Part shown: positions 19,141 through 26,829 of the stretch, in pieces
Layout of the letters: each line of letters begins with the position of its first letter
Numbering within the stretch: position 1 is the first letter of the stretch
Source of the DNA: Amycolatopsis orientalis DSM 40040 = KCTC 9412
Lineage (GTDB): Bacteria > Actinomycetota > Actinomycetes > Mycobacteriales > Pseudonocardiaceae
Reading direction: 5' to 3'
NCBI RefSeq assembly: GCF_000478275.1
Contig: NZ_ASJB01000086.1
Span: 22,931 to 86,930, forward strand
Length of the DNA: 64,000 nucleotides
Notes under the pieces: model-generated
Told to the model about the DNA's origin: nothing
Database searches by the model: none
The model's input: the letters and a program-made list of their open reading frames with translations, nothing else
Made by a program: the position numbers and the translations under genes

Positions 19141-20118
19141 CTACTGGCTCGCGGGGCCGGAGGACATAAAGCGACCCAGAGGTGGCTCGAAGCCTGCCTC
19201 GTCGAGCGCGGCGAGCAGGTGCGCCCGCAGCGCGCGCTGCACCGACCACTGCTTGCCGGGGCGGACCTTCACCGTCAGGCGGAGCTTGATGCCCTCGGGC
19301 GTGACGGTCTCCACACCGAGCATCTCGGGCGGCTCCAGGACGTTGGGCGCCAGTGCTTCGCTCTCCAGGAGCGTCTTCGACCTCTCGGCCATCAGTTCGG
19401 TGGCCTTCTCGACGTCGGCGGAGTAGCTGAGCGGGACGTCGACGACGGCCACCGCGAAGCCCTGGCTCGAGTTGCCGACCCGCAGCACCTCGCCGTTCCG
19501 GACGTACCAGACGGTGCCGTTGATGTCACGCAGGGTGGTGATCCGGAGGCCGACGGCCTCGACGGTGCCGGAGGCCTCACCGACGTCGACGACGTCACCC
19601 ACGCCGTACTGGTCCTCGATCATCATGAAGATGCCGGAGAGGAAGTCCTTGACCAGGTTCTGCGCACCGAAACCGAGCGCGACACCGACGATGCCCGCGG
19701 AGGCGATGATCGGCGCCAGGTCGATGCCCAGTTCGCCCAGCACGAGGATGAACGCGAGGCCGTAGATCAGGAACGTCGCCATCGACTTGAGCACCGAGCC
19801 GATCGTGGCGGCGCGCTGGCGGCGCCGTTCCATCACGGCCGAGCCGAGCACTTCGGGGGCCCGCTCCCGCAGCGGTCTCAACAGCGACGGCAGTTTCGAG
19901 GAGCCGCCGGGCATCCGCGTCACACGGTTGATCACGCGCCGGACCAGGTACCGCAGCAGGAACGCCACGGCCACGATCATCAGGATCTTGATCGGCTTCG
20001 TGACCAGCCAGCCGGCCGACGCGGAGAGCCACTCGTTGTTTGTGACCTGGAACACCTGGCCGCACAGCGTGCTGGCGTCCTTCGTGCATGCCGGGGGTTC
20101 GGTGGGCAGCAGGTTCAC
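19141..20118 (-). CDS. Small-conductance mechanosensitive channel family protein (MscS)
   Basis: The 325-residue protein has an N-terminal external segment with two cysteines, membrane helices at about residues 40-60, 110-130 and 140-165 (GIVGVALGFGAQNLVKDFLSG is the pore-lining helix TM3), then the beta domain (YGVGDVVDVGEASGTVEAVG) and a C-terminal alpha/beta part. MscS channels open on membrane tension and protect against hypo-osmotic shock. GTG 20118 is the start; no strong ribosome-binding site is seen. It lies 26 bp upstream of glbO on the same strand. Confidence 0.93.
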   Translation of the reverse strand: MNLLPTEPPACTKDASTLCGQVFQVTNNEWLSASAGWLVTKPIKILMIVAVAFLLRYLVRRVINRVTRMPGGSSKLPSLLRPLRERAPEVLGSAVMERRRQRAATIGSVLKSMATFLIYGLAFILVLGELGIDLAPIIASAGIVGVALGFGAQNLVKDFLSGIFMMIEDQYGVGDVVDVGEASGTVEAVGLRITTLRDINGTVWYVRNGEVLRVGNSSQGFAVAVVDVPLSYSADVEKATELMAERSKTLLESEALAPNVLEPPEMLGVETVTPEGIKLRLTVKVRPGKQWSVQRALRAHLLAALDEAGFEPPLGRFMSSGPASQ

Positions 20119-20272
20119 GGAGAAGAAATGTCCTTTCCAGCTCGGCGGGGACCGTTCGCGCTGCTGAGCGCGTCAGGACTCCCCGCGGATTCGAAACACC
20201 CAACTTCATGTGGACGCGGGGTCGCGCGCATGTGACACGTCTTGTAACACACGTGCACTTTGGGGCTGATCT

Positions 20273-21034
20273 GTGGTCGACTATGCCTGCACCGGTGGAG
20301 GTGGTCGAGTGCCAGACCGACAACCCATCCCCCTCGGCGTCCCGAGCCAAGCCTTGGCCGGACAGGCGCCGGAGGTCGTGTTGCGCGCTCATCCGGGAGG
20401 TGCCCCCTCGCACGGGGCTCCACTCGGCGGGCCGGGAACGCGGCCAGGGGGTGTTGCCCGCCCGCCCGGACAGCGTAGAGGGCGGGACCCGTCGACTTCG
20501 GCGGTACCCACGGCGACTTCGTGGGGCCGCAGACGGGTATTGCTGTTGAACGCCACGTTCGAGCCGCTCACGGCGCTGCCGTTGCGGCGCGCGGTGGTCC
20601 TGGTGATGTGCGGCAAGGCCGAGGTGGTGCACGGCGACCCCGGAGGGCTCGAACTGCACGCCGCCACGGTCTCGCTGCCCGTGCCCTCGGTGATCCGGCT
20701 GAGCACCTACGTGCGCGTGCCCTACCGCGCGCAGGTGCCGCTGACCCGGGCCGGGCTGATGCACCGCGACCGGTACCGCTGCGCCTACTGCGGGGGGCGG
20801 GCCGAGACGATCGACCACGTCGTCCCGCGCAGCCGTGGTGGTCCCCACAGCTGGACGAACTGCGTGGCCTGCTGCGCCAAGTGCAACCACCGTAAGGCGG
20901 ACAAGCTGCTGTCCGAGATCGGCTGGCGCCTGCGCGTCGTGCCGAGGGCCCCGCACGGCCCGCACTGGCGGCTGCTCGCCCATTCCAAGGAGGCCGACCC
21001 GTTGTGGCGGCCGTACCTGGGAACCGCGGCCTGA
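20273..21034 (+). CDS. HNH endonuclease (Rv2469c-like)
   Basis: The conserved part begins with RRVLLLNATFEPLTALPLRR and carries a zinc/HNH module: CAYCGG, the ETIDHVVPRSRGG strand with catalytic histidine, then NCVACCAKCNHRKADK. Small HNH proteins with this VLxLNATxEPL opening are widespread in actinobacteria; their DNA target is unknown. The first roughly 80 residues from GTG 20273 are Pro/Gly-rich and unlike the family, so the real start may be later. GTG codons at about 20309 and 20378 are alternatives, and no ribosome-binding site settles it. It is divergent from mscS. Confidence 0.85.
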   Translation: MVDYACTGGGGRVPDRQPIPLGVPSQALAGQAPEVVLRAHPGGAPSHGAPLGGPGTRPGGVARPPGQRRGRDPSTSAVPTATSWGRRRVLLLNATFEPLTALPLRRAVVLVMCGKAEVVHGDPGGLELHAATVSLPVPSVIRLSTYVRVPYRAQVPLTRAGLMHRDRYRCAYCGGRAETIDHVVPRSRGGPHSWTNCVACCAKCNHRKADKLLSEIGWRLRVVPRAPHGPHWRLLAHSKEADPLWRPYLGTAA

Positions 21035-21194
21035 CCGGGGTTCTGAACGCAGGTTTTCCGCGAACACGTCGGCGCCCCGGCTGCCTTTCGGCGGCCGGGG
21101 CGAGCCGATGATGCCGTGATACTGCTCGGTACCGCTACAAGTACGCAATCCCCTACTGCCGCGTCACTCGCCGTCCAGCCGGTAATACCCGGGC

Positions 21195-21548
21195 TCAGGC
21201 GGCCAGCGAGAAGTCGTTCTGGCAGGTGACGCGGGTGCCCCGGGTGACACGCGTGCCGCGGGTGACACGAGTGCCGCAGGTGACGCGGGTTCCGGCCGTC
21301 ACGCGGGTGCCGCGAGTGACGCGCGTGCCACGGGTGACACGAGTGCCGGCGGTGACGCGGGTGCCCCGGGTCACCCGGGTGCCGCGCGTGACGCGGGTAC
21401 CGGCGGTGACGCGGGTACCGCGAGTGACACGAGTACCGCGAGTAACCCGTGTGCCCGCCGTCACACGCGTACCGGGGATGAATTCAGTTTCGAAGAGTGA
21501 CGAAATGTCGTCGATGATCGCCTGGCCGGGTGTCTGGGTGCTCTGCAT
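21195..21548 (-). CDS. Orphan 117-residue protein of 14 tandem GTRVTx hexapeptides
   Basis: Not recognised. The ATG at 21548 sits 7 nt after an AGGAGGA site (21556-21562), a near-perfect Shine-Dalgarno. Residues 1-25 form a leader-like segment (MQSTQTPGQAIIDDISSLFE, then TEFIP). Residues 26-109 are 14 copies of GTRVTx, with x in the order A R R A R R A R R A C R R C. The end is QNDFSLAA. The x residues repeat every third hexamer, giving an 18-residue super-period, and the two cysteines are 18 residues apart. A left-handed beta-helix has three hexapeptides (18 residues) per turn, so a short Thr/Arg-faced solenoid with a disulfide between neighbouring turns is possible. A multi-core modified peptide (RiPP) is another option, but no modifying enzyme lies nearby. 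Confidence 0.75.
   Translation of the reverse strand: MQSTQTPGQAIIDDISSLFETEFIPGTRVTAGTRVTRGTRVTRGTRVTAGTRVTRGTRVTRGTRVTAGTRVTRGTRVTRGTRVTAGTRVTCGTRVTRGTRVTRGTRVTCQNDFSLAA
21222..21473 (-). repeat. 18-bp tandem repeat (14 copies) with 54-bp super-period
   Basis: The 252-bp array encodes the 14 hexapeptides of the gene at 21195-21548. Copies differ mostly at every third base (for example GGC/GGT/GGG/GGA and ACC/ACG/ACA/ACT choices), while the encoded GTRVT is invariant. This is the pattern of an old array held by protein-level selection, not of recent slippage. On the + strand the same array reads RVPRVT/RVPAVT in another open frame, but that frame lacks a ribosome-binding site and runs into non-coding-like sequence. 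Confidence 0.9.
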
Positions 21549-21848
21549 GACATATCCTCCTGCGACCGGTGCGTTACCTGCTGGGGTGGGGGAGCTGGGC
21601 GCAAGGCCCGTACAGGTGAAAAAGCTACGAGGATTTCAAGGCGGCGACAAGACGACAGCGCCGGGTGCGGCCGCCCGTACGTTGAGTTGCAACCTTTCGG
21701 CCTTGCGGGCTTCGGCTCAACGTGGGAGCGCTTTCGCGGCAAGCGGCGGACGGCCCCCCTCGGACGGCGAGCGGTCGGTGGCGCGGACCACGTCACGCGA
21801 CCGGGTGCGGCACGGCGTTCCGGACCCGGGTCGGATACGCTCACGCGC
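21549..21848 (-). promoter_or_regulatory. Leader and candidate promoter of the GTRVTx repeat gene
   Basis: This 300-bp region holds no credible gene. On the - strand, TTGTCG (21645-21650), a 17-bp spacer and TAGCTT (21622-21627) form a plausible sigma-A promoter, giving a leader of about 65 nt before ATG 21548. The Shine-Dalgarno AGGAGGA lies at 21556-21562. Further upstream an 8-bp inverted repeat, ACGTTGAG (21679-21686) with CTCAACGT (21716-21723), could be an operator or a hairpin. Confidence 0.4.
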
Positions 21849-22112
21849 GTGAACCTTGTCGAGACGATCCTGGTCTTCGCGGTGATCCCCTTGGTCATCT
21901 ACGCGCTTTGCGGGGTGGCCACGCTGCGGTCGAAGGGCGCGGGCGTCGCCCGGTACCGGCCGGGGCAGCCGTGGGAGTACCCGGCCATGTGGTGGAGCGC
22001 CAACCCCGACGGTGTCGGCGCCAGGCATTCGCACGCGAACGTGGGCGGCGCGACCGCCGTCGGTGCGACGGATGGAGCTTCGGTGACGGGAGGCGCTCGT
22101 GGCAACTGGTGA
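21849..22112 (+). CDS. Small single-pass membrane protein, 87 residues
   Basis: GTG 21849 starts a protein whose first half is one membrane helix (VETILVFAVIPLVIYALCGV), followed by the conserved-looking cytosolic segment RYRPGQPWEYPAMWWSANPD and a Gly/Ala/Thr tail. The WEYPAMWW type of motif is known in small actinobacterial proteins placed before DUF5130 genes (from memory, not searched). It overlaps the next gene by 14 bp, so the two are likely cotranslated. Function is unknown. Confidence 0.78.
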   Translation: MNLVETILVFAVIPLVIYALCGVATLRSKGAGVARYRPGQPWEYPAMWWSANPDGVGARHSHANVGGATAVGATDGASVTGGARGNW

Positions 22113-22581
22113 ACTGACCCACGCGTCCGCAACTGTTGACGAAGAGCCCGGTTACGGCGCCGTCGTTACCTCCAGCGGCCGGATTTCCGCCGCCAAGATG
22201 TACGAACCGGCTGGGCCGATCAGCCCATTCTCGACCCAGCAGCTTGCTCGGCTGGACGAGGCACTGACGCTGGCCAGCCGCGAGACGGGCCTCGACTTCA
22301 GTGTGTATCTCGGTGAGCTCGGCGACGACAGCCGCGCGGCCGCCGAGGGCCTGCTGAACTCGACCGACAACCCGGCCGACTCCGTGGTCGTCGCCGTGTC
22401 GCCCGGCCAGCGCGTCATCGAGATCGTGACGGGCTCGCAGGCCCGGTACCGCCTGCCCGACCGCGGCGCGAAGCTCGCCGTGGCCAGCATGGTGGCCTCC
22501 TTCAAGGAAGGCGACCTCATCGGCGGTCTCGTGAACGCCCTGCGGATGCTCAGCGACCAGGCGGGCTCGCCCCAACACTGA
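22099..22581 (+). CDS. DUF5130 family protein (Rv2468c-like)
   Basis: This 160-residue protein has a TPM-like fold signature: ISPFSTQQLARLDEALTLAS, a beta strand FSVYLGEL, VVVAVSPGQRVIEIVTG, and a C-terminal amphipathic helix (AVASMVASFKEGDLIGGLV). The start is GTG 22099 with GGGAGG 6-11 nt upstream, inside the preceding membrane-protein gene. DUF5130 has no established function. Coupling to a small membrane protein suggests a role at the membrane (inference). It lies between the HNH nuclease and pepN, as in mycobacteria. Confidence 0.88.
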   Translation: MATGELTHASATVDEEPGYGAVVTSSGRISAAKMYEPAGPISPFSTQQLARLDEALTLASRETGLDFSVYLGELGDDSRAAAEGLLNSTDNPADSVVVAVSPGQRVIEIVTGSQARYRLPDRGAKLAVASMVASFKEGDLIGGLVNALRMLSDQAGSPQH

Positions 22582-22605
22582 CGCTCGCTTCAAGCACTTC
22601 CGAGT

Positions 22606-22658
22606 GTTATGAACGGGACTTTCACTGCAAAATTTGCAATGAAAGTCCCGTTCATAAC
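22606..22658. repeat. 26-bp inverted repeat, family P4 (probable bidirectional terminator)
   Basis: Arms 22606-22631 and 22633-22658 are complementary with one mismatch around an AT-rich centre (GCAAAATTTGC). The same design, with the mismatch at the corresponding position, is found at 29223-29277. It lies between convergent stops at 22581 and 22668. Confidence 0.85.
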
Positions 22659-22667
22659 GTTTATGGC

Positions 22668-25241
22668 CTAGACCCCGGCCTGCGAGTCGAACTCACGGGC
22701 GGCCAGCGCCCGCACGATCCCGGCCCGGCCTTCGGAAACGAGACGGCGCAGCGCCGCCGGGTGCTCCCCGGCCAGCCACGCGTCCGACGCCTCCACGGTC
22801 GACGGCTCGACCGCCCACGACGGGTACAGCCCGACCACCGTCGGCTGCGCCCGCTCGCTGGAGCGCCGCTGCCACACCTCGTCGATGACGTCGAAGTAGC
22901 GCGTCACGTAGTCGCCGAGCAGGTGCTTCTGGCCGGGGTGGGAGAACCCGGTGATCAGCGAGTCGCTGACCGCGTTGGGCAGCTCGTCGTCGTACACCGC
23001 GCGCTGCCACGCGTCGGCCTTCGCCTCGCCGGTCGGCCGCAGCGCCCGCGAGCGCTCCGCCTGGCGTCGTCCGGCGGCGGTGTCGTCCTTGGCGAGTTCC
23101 GCGTCGATCTCGGGGTTCTCCGCCTTGCCGTGCGCGACCAGCGCCTGCAGCAGCCGCCAGCGCAGGTCGGTGTCGACGGTCAGGCCCTCCAGCGGCGCCG
23201 TCCCGTCGAGCCAGCCCGCGATGATCCGCAGCGTCTTGTCGTCGAGCACCGAGTGCGACAGCGAGTTCACGAAGGCGAGCTGGTGGTCCGAACCGGCCTC
23301 CGCGCTCTGCGCCAGCTCCAGCAGCCGTCCGGAGAACTCCGGCCAGCCCTTGTCCGCCGCCCACGCCTTGTTCGCGTACGAGTTCAGCGCCGTCTGCGCC
23401 TGCAGCAGCAGCCGCTGCACAACGCCGACCTCGGTCTCGGTGTGCACGCCGCGCTGGACCAGCGTGACGAAGTCGCGCGCCTTGAGTTCGGCTTCACGCG
23501 TCATCTCCCACGCCGCCGACCAGCACAGCGTGCGGGGCAGCGGGTCGGTGATGTCGGCGATGCGGTCGATCAGCGTCGTCAGCGACGTCGGGTCGAGCCG
23601 CATCGTGCAGTAGGTCAGGTCGTCGTCGTTGACCAGCACGAGCTTGCCGGCCGGGAGCCCGATCAGATCCGGCACCTCGGTGCGCTCGCCGTCGACGTCG
23701 AGTTCGACGCGGTGCTTGCGGACGATCTTGCCGTCGCCGTCCTCGTCGTAGACACCGACCGCGACACGGTGTGTCCGCAGCTCACCGGCACCCGGCTTGG
23801 CGCCGGTCTGCGTGACGGCGAACGCCGTGTACGTGCCGTCGGCGCCGACCTCGTAGCGCGGGCTCAGCGAGTTGAGACCGGTGGTCTCCAGCCACTGCGC
23901 GCTCCACCACGACAGATCCCGGCCGGAGGCCTTTTCCAGCGCGCCCAGCAGGTCCGCCAGGGTCGCGTTGCCCCAGGCGTGCTTGCCGAAGTAGACCTTC
24001 AGGCCTTCGAGGAAGTGGTCGAGCCCGACGTAGGCGACGAGCTGCTTGAGCACGCTCGCGCCCTTGGCGTAGGTGATGCCGTCGAAGTTCACCTCGACCG
24101 CGTGCAGATCGACGATGTCCGCGGCGATCGGATGCGTCGAGGGCAGCTGGTCCTGCCGGTACGCCCACGACTTCTCGATGTTCGCGAAGCTGGTCCACGC
24201 GTTCTTGTACTCGGTCGCCTCGGCCTGCGCGAGCACACTGGCGAAGGTCGCGAACGACTCGTTCAGCCACAGGTCGTCCCACCAGCGCATGGTGACCAGG
24301 TCGCCGAACCACATGTGCGCCATCTCGTGCAGCAGCGTCTCGGCGCGGCGCTCGTAGGCGTAGCGCGTGACACGGCTGCGGAAGACGTAGTCCTCCAGGA
24401 AGGTGACCGCGCCGGCGTTCTCCATCGCGCCCGCGTTGAACTCCGGCACGAACAGCTGGTCGTACTTGGAGAACGGGTACGGGGTGGCGAACTTCTCGTG
24501 GTAGAAGGCGAAACCCTGCTTGGTCTCGGTGAAGAGCCGGTCCGCGTCCATATGCTCGGCGAGCGACGCGCGGCAGTAGATGCCGAGCGGGATCGTGCGG
24601 TGGGAGTCGGAGTACTCGTCGCGCCACTCGCTGTACGGGCCCGCGATCAGCGCGACCAGATAGGTCGAAATCCGCTCGGACACGGCGAAGACGGTGCGGA
24701 CGGCGCCTTCCGGGGTCTCTTCGGCCGACTCGACCAGCGCGTTCGAAATGACCTTCCAGTCCTTCGGCGCGAGCACGGTGAGCCGGTAGACCGACTTGAG
24801 GTCGGGCTGGTCGAAGCAGGCGAACATGCGCTTCGCGTCGGCGGTCTCGAACTGCGTGTAGAGGTAGACGCCGTCGTCGACCGGGTCGACGAACCGGTGC
24901 AGGCCTTCGCCGGTGTTCATGTACCGGCAGACCGCGTCCACGACGAGTTCGTTCGACCCCGCGAGGCCGGGCAGCTCGATGCCCTTGTCCTCGACGTACC
25001 CGCTGACGTCGAGTTCCGTCCCGTTGAGGACGGCCGACTCGATCCCCTCGGCGACGATGTCGACCCACGACGCCTCGCCGCTTCTGGCGCTCGCGAACTT
25101 GATCGTCGTCTTCGACGTGAAGGTCTTCTCACCGGGACCGCCGCGGCCGTCGGTCAGGTCCAGCTCGATGTCGTAGGACTCGACGTCGAGCAGATCCGCG
25201 CGCAGCTTGGCTTGGTCTCGGGTCAGGTTGGGGGCGGGCAC
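22668..25241 (-). CDS. pepN: Aminopeptidase N (M1 metallopeptidase)
   Basis: This M1 zinc aminopeptidase of about 857 residues has the exopeptidase motif GAMENAGAVTF and the zinc site HEMAHMWFGDLV followed by WLNESFATF, with the third ligand glutamate in NESFA. The catalytic tyrosine is probably in FDGITYAKGASVL, and an ERAP1-like helical C-terminal domain follows. It removes N-terminal residues from peptides in the cytosol (no signal peptide). Two GTG codons are candidates. The one at 25241 has an AGAGG site 5 nt upstream and is preferred; 25247 overlaps that site. pepN followed by the DsbA-like gene matches Rv2467-Rv2466c. Confidence 0.96.
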   Translation of the reverse strand: MPAPNLTRDQAKLRADLLDVESYDIELDLTDGRGGPGEKTFTSKTTIKFASARSGEASWVDIVAEGIESAVLNGTELDVSGYVEDKGIELPGLAGSNELVVDAVCRYMNTGEGLHRFVDPVDDGVYLYTQFETADAKRMFACFDQPDLKSVYRLTVLAPKDWKVISNALVESAEETPEGAVRTVFAVSERISTYLVALIAGPYSEWRDEYSDSHRTIPLGIYCRASLAEHMDADRLFTETKQGFAFYHEKFATPYPFSKYDQLFVPEFNAGAMENAGAVTFLEDYVFRSRVTRYAYERRAETLLHEMAHMWFGDLVTMRWWDDLWLNESFATFASVLAQAEATEYKNAWTSFANIEKSWAYRQDQLPSTHPIAADIVDLHAVEVNFDGITYAKGASVLKQLVAYVGLDHFLEGLKVYFGKHAWGNATLADLLGALEKASGRDLSWWSAQWLETTGLNSLSPRYEVGADGTYTAFAVTQTGAKPGAGELRTHRVAVGVYDEDGDGKIVRKHRVELDVDGERTEVPDLIGLPAGKLVLVNDDDLTYCTMRLDPTSLTTLIDRIADITDPLPRTLCWSAAWEMTREAELKARDFVTLVQRGVHTETEVGVVQRLLLQAQTALNSYANKAWAADKGWPEFSGRLLELAQSAEAGSDHQLAFVNSLSHSVLDDKTLRIIAGWLDGTAPLEGLTVDTDLRWRLLQALVAHGKAENPEIDAELAKDDTAAGRRQAERSRALRPTGEAKADAWQRAVYDDELPNAVSDSLITGFSHPGQKHLLGDYVTRYFDVIDEVWQRRSSERAQPTVVGLYPSWAVEPSTVEASDAWLAGEHPAALRRLVSEGRAGIVRALAAREFDSQAGV

Positions 25242-25408
25242 TGGCACCTCTGGTCATCGGTATCGGTTTTGGTTTCCAACTACAGGCATCCAATCATGTC
25301 GAGCCCGGTGCTGACGACGGGAACAACACCGACGGCCGCGATGTTGGCTCGCTGTGTAGCACTCCGTAGGCACCCGCTCCACCAGACGATGGCATTGGGA
25401 GAAACTTG

Positions 25409-26029
25409 ATGACCGCCCCGTCCGAGACGACCAAGGTCGACTTCTACTTCGATCCGATCTGTCCCTTCGCCTGGATCAGCTCGCGCTGGATCCTCGAAGT
25501 GGAGAAGCAGCGTTCGCTCGACCTGAACTTCAGGATCATGAGCCTGTCCGAACTCAACAGCGGCCGCGAGGACCTGCCTGAGCAGTACAAGGAGCTGTTG
25601 GACCGCGGCTGGGGCCCGGTCCGCGTCGCGACCGCGCTGGCGCAGAAGAACGGCGAGGAGGCCCTGCGCGACTTCTACACGGAGTTCGGCACGCGCCACC
25701 ACAACCAGGGCAACAAGGACATCCCGCAGGTCATCAAGGAGGCCCTCGAGGCCATCGGTGCCCCGGCCGAACTGGCGGAGGCCGCGGAGTCGACCGAGTA
25801 CGACGAGGCACTCAAGAAGAGTCACTACGAAGGTATGAATCCGGTCGGAATGGACGTCGGCACCCCGACCATCCACATCGACGGGGTCGCCTTCTTCGGC
25901 CCGGTGCTCAGCTCGATCCCGCGCGGCGAGGACGCCGTCAAGATCTTCGACGGCGCCCGCGCGCTGGCGAGCTACCCGGACTTCTTCGAGCTGAAGCGCA
26001 CCCGGACCGGGGACCTGAACTTCGATTAA
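25409..26029 (+). CDS. DsbA-family reductase, mycothiol-dependent nitroreductase type (Rv2466c-like), monothiol
   Basis: The 206-residue thioredoxin-fold protein has a helical insert. It resembles Rv2466c throughout (SSRWILEVEK, LSELNSGREDLPEQY, VGTPTIHIDGVAFFGPVLS, SYPDFFELKRTRT). Its active site reads CPFA (Cys18, Ala21) instead of CPWC, so the resolving cysteine is absent and a disulfide within the motif is impossible. A monothiol mechanism with mycothiol as reductant would fit (inference). GVAFFGP contains the usual cis-proline-type loop (GTP). The start ATG 25409 has GGGAG 8 nt before it. Its stop overlaps that of the convergent MBL gene. Confidence 0.92.
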   Translation: MTAPSETTKVDFYFDPICPFAWISSRWILEVEKQRSLDLNFRIMSLSELNSGREDLPEQYKELLDRGWGPVRVATALAQKNGEEALRDFYTEFGTRHHNQGNKDIPQVIKEALEAIGAPAELAEAAESTEYDEALKKSHYEGMNPVGMDVGTPTIHIDGVAFFGPVLSSIPRGEDAVKIFDGARALASYPDFFELKRTRTGDLNFD

Positions 26030-26829
26030 GGGGTCTCCAGCGCGGCCCTGGTGACATCGTCGGGGTAGGGGGACTTCGCGACGGCTTCGTCCGTCGTGAG
26101 CTCCCCTGCCTTGATCCGTGTTTTGAGCGCGACGAGTTCGCGCAACCCATCGCGGTGCTTCGCGATGAACGCGGTGTCGACCGGGTCTCCGTGCCCGGCG
26201 ACGATGATCTTCGGTTCCAGCGTGAGGATCGCGTCCATCACGCCTGTCCACCCGGGCAGCGAGCTGCCGTCGTTGAAGGAGAACGCGCTGAAGCCTGCTT
26301 CGGCGTTCTCGACGGCGTCGCCCGCGTAGAGGACCCCGGCGTCGGGCACGTGCACGAAGAGGTCGTGATCGGTGTGAGCGTGGCCGAGGAACCGCAGCAC
26401 GACCACGCGACCGCCGAGGTCGATCTCGGCCGTGTCGGTGACCAGGCGGTCCGGCATGGTGAGCACCGTGCGTTCCAGCGCCTTCGCCATTTCGGGCCGG
26501 TTCTCTTTGAGGTAGTGCTCGATCCACTTTTTACGGGCACCCTCGCCGTACGTGGTCAGCTCGGGCAGGCACGCTTCGTGCGCCCAGACGTCGCAGGGCA
26601 GGAACGCCGTGGTGCCGTAGGCGTGGTCGAAATGCGCGTGGGTGTAGACGACCGACCACGGCAGCGGGGTGATCTCCCGTACCGCCGCGGCGAGTTCGGC
26701 GCCCTGCTCGACGTCGCCGCGGACGTCGACGACCAGGCAGCGTTCACCGCCGACGACCAGGCCGACGGTCAGGTCCAGCTCCTCGTAGCGGCGGGCGTAC
26801 ACGCCGTCCGCGAGTTCGAGCCAAGTCAC
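26026..26829 (-). CDS. MBL-fold metallo-hydrolase
   Basis: This 267-residue metallo-beta-lactamase fold protein has the metal motif THAHFDHAYG, a downstream histidine in LGHAHTDHDLFVH, the bridging aspartate in LYAGDAVENA and a last histidine in VAGHGDPVD. The substrate is unknown. The frame is open to 27336, but that extension is the shadow of the upstream gene. GTG 26829 overlaps the upstream stop by 4 nt (GTGA), so translation is coupled to the ComB-like phosphatase gene. Confidence 0.9.
   Translation of the reverse strand: MTWLELADGVYARRYEELDLTVGLVVGGERCLVVDVRGDVEQGAELAAAVREITPLPWSVVYTHAHFDHAYGTTAFLPCDVWAHEACLPELTTYGEGARKKWIEHYLKENRPEMAKALERTVLTMPDRLVTDTAEIDLGGRVVVLRFLGHAHTDHDLFVHVPDAGVLYAGDAVENAEAGFSAFSFNDGSSLPGWTGVMDAILTLEPKIIVAGHGDPVDTAFIAKHRDGLRELVALKTRIKAGELTTDEAVAKSPYPDDVTRAALETP

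Noticed and set aside
20225..20255. Possible CRP-like operator in the mscS/HNH gap
   Set aside because: TGTGACACG...TGTAACACA is a direct-type similarity and lacks the symmetric TGTGA-N6-TCACA layout.
21222..21473. CRISPR-like or VNTR-only interpretation of the short tandem repeat
   Set aside because: Units are contiguous 18-mers without unique spacers, and differences respect codon positions with a strong start signal, so a protein repeat explains it better.
21226..21852. 208-residue + strand frame reading RVPRVT repeats
   Set aside because: It is the other-strand reading of the hexapeptide array, has no ribosome-binding site and continues into sequence without domain or codon character.
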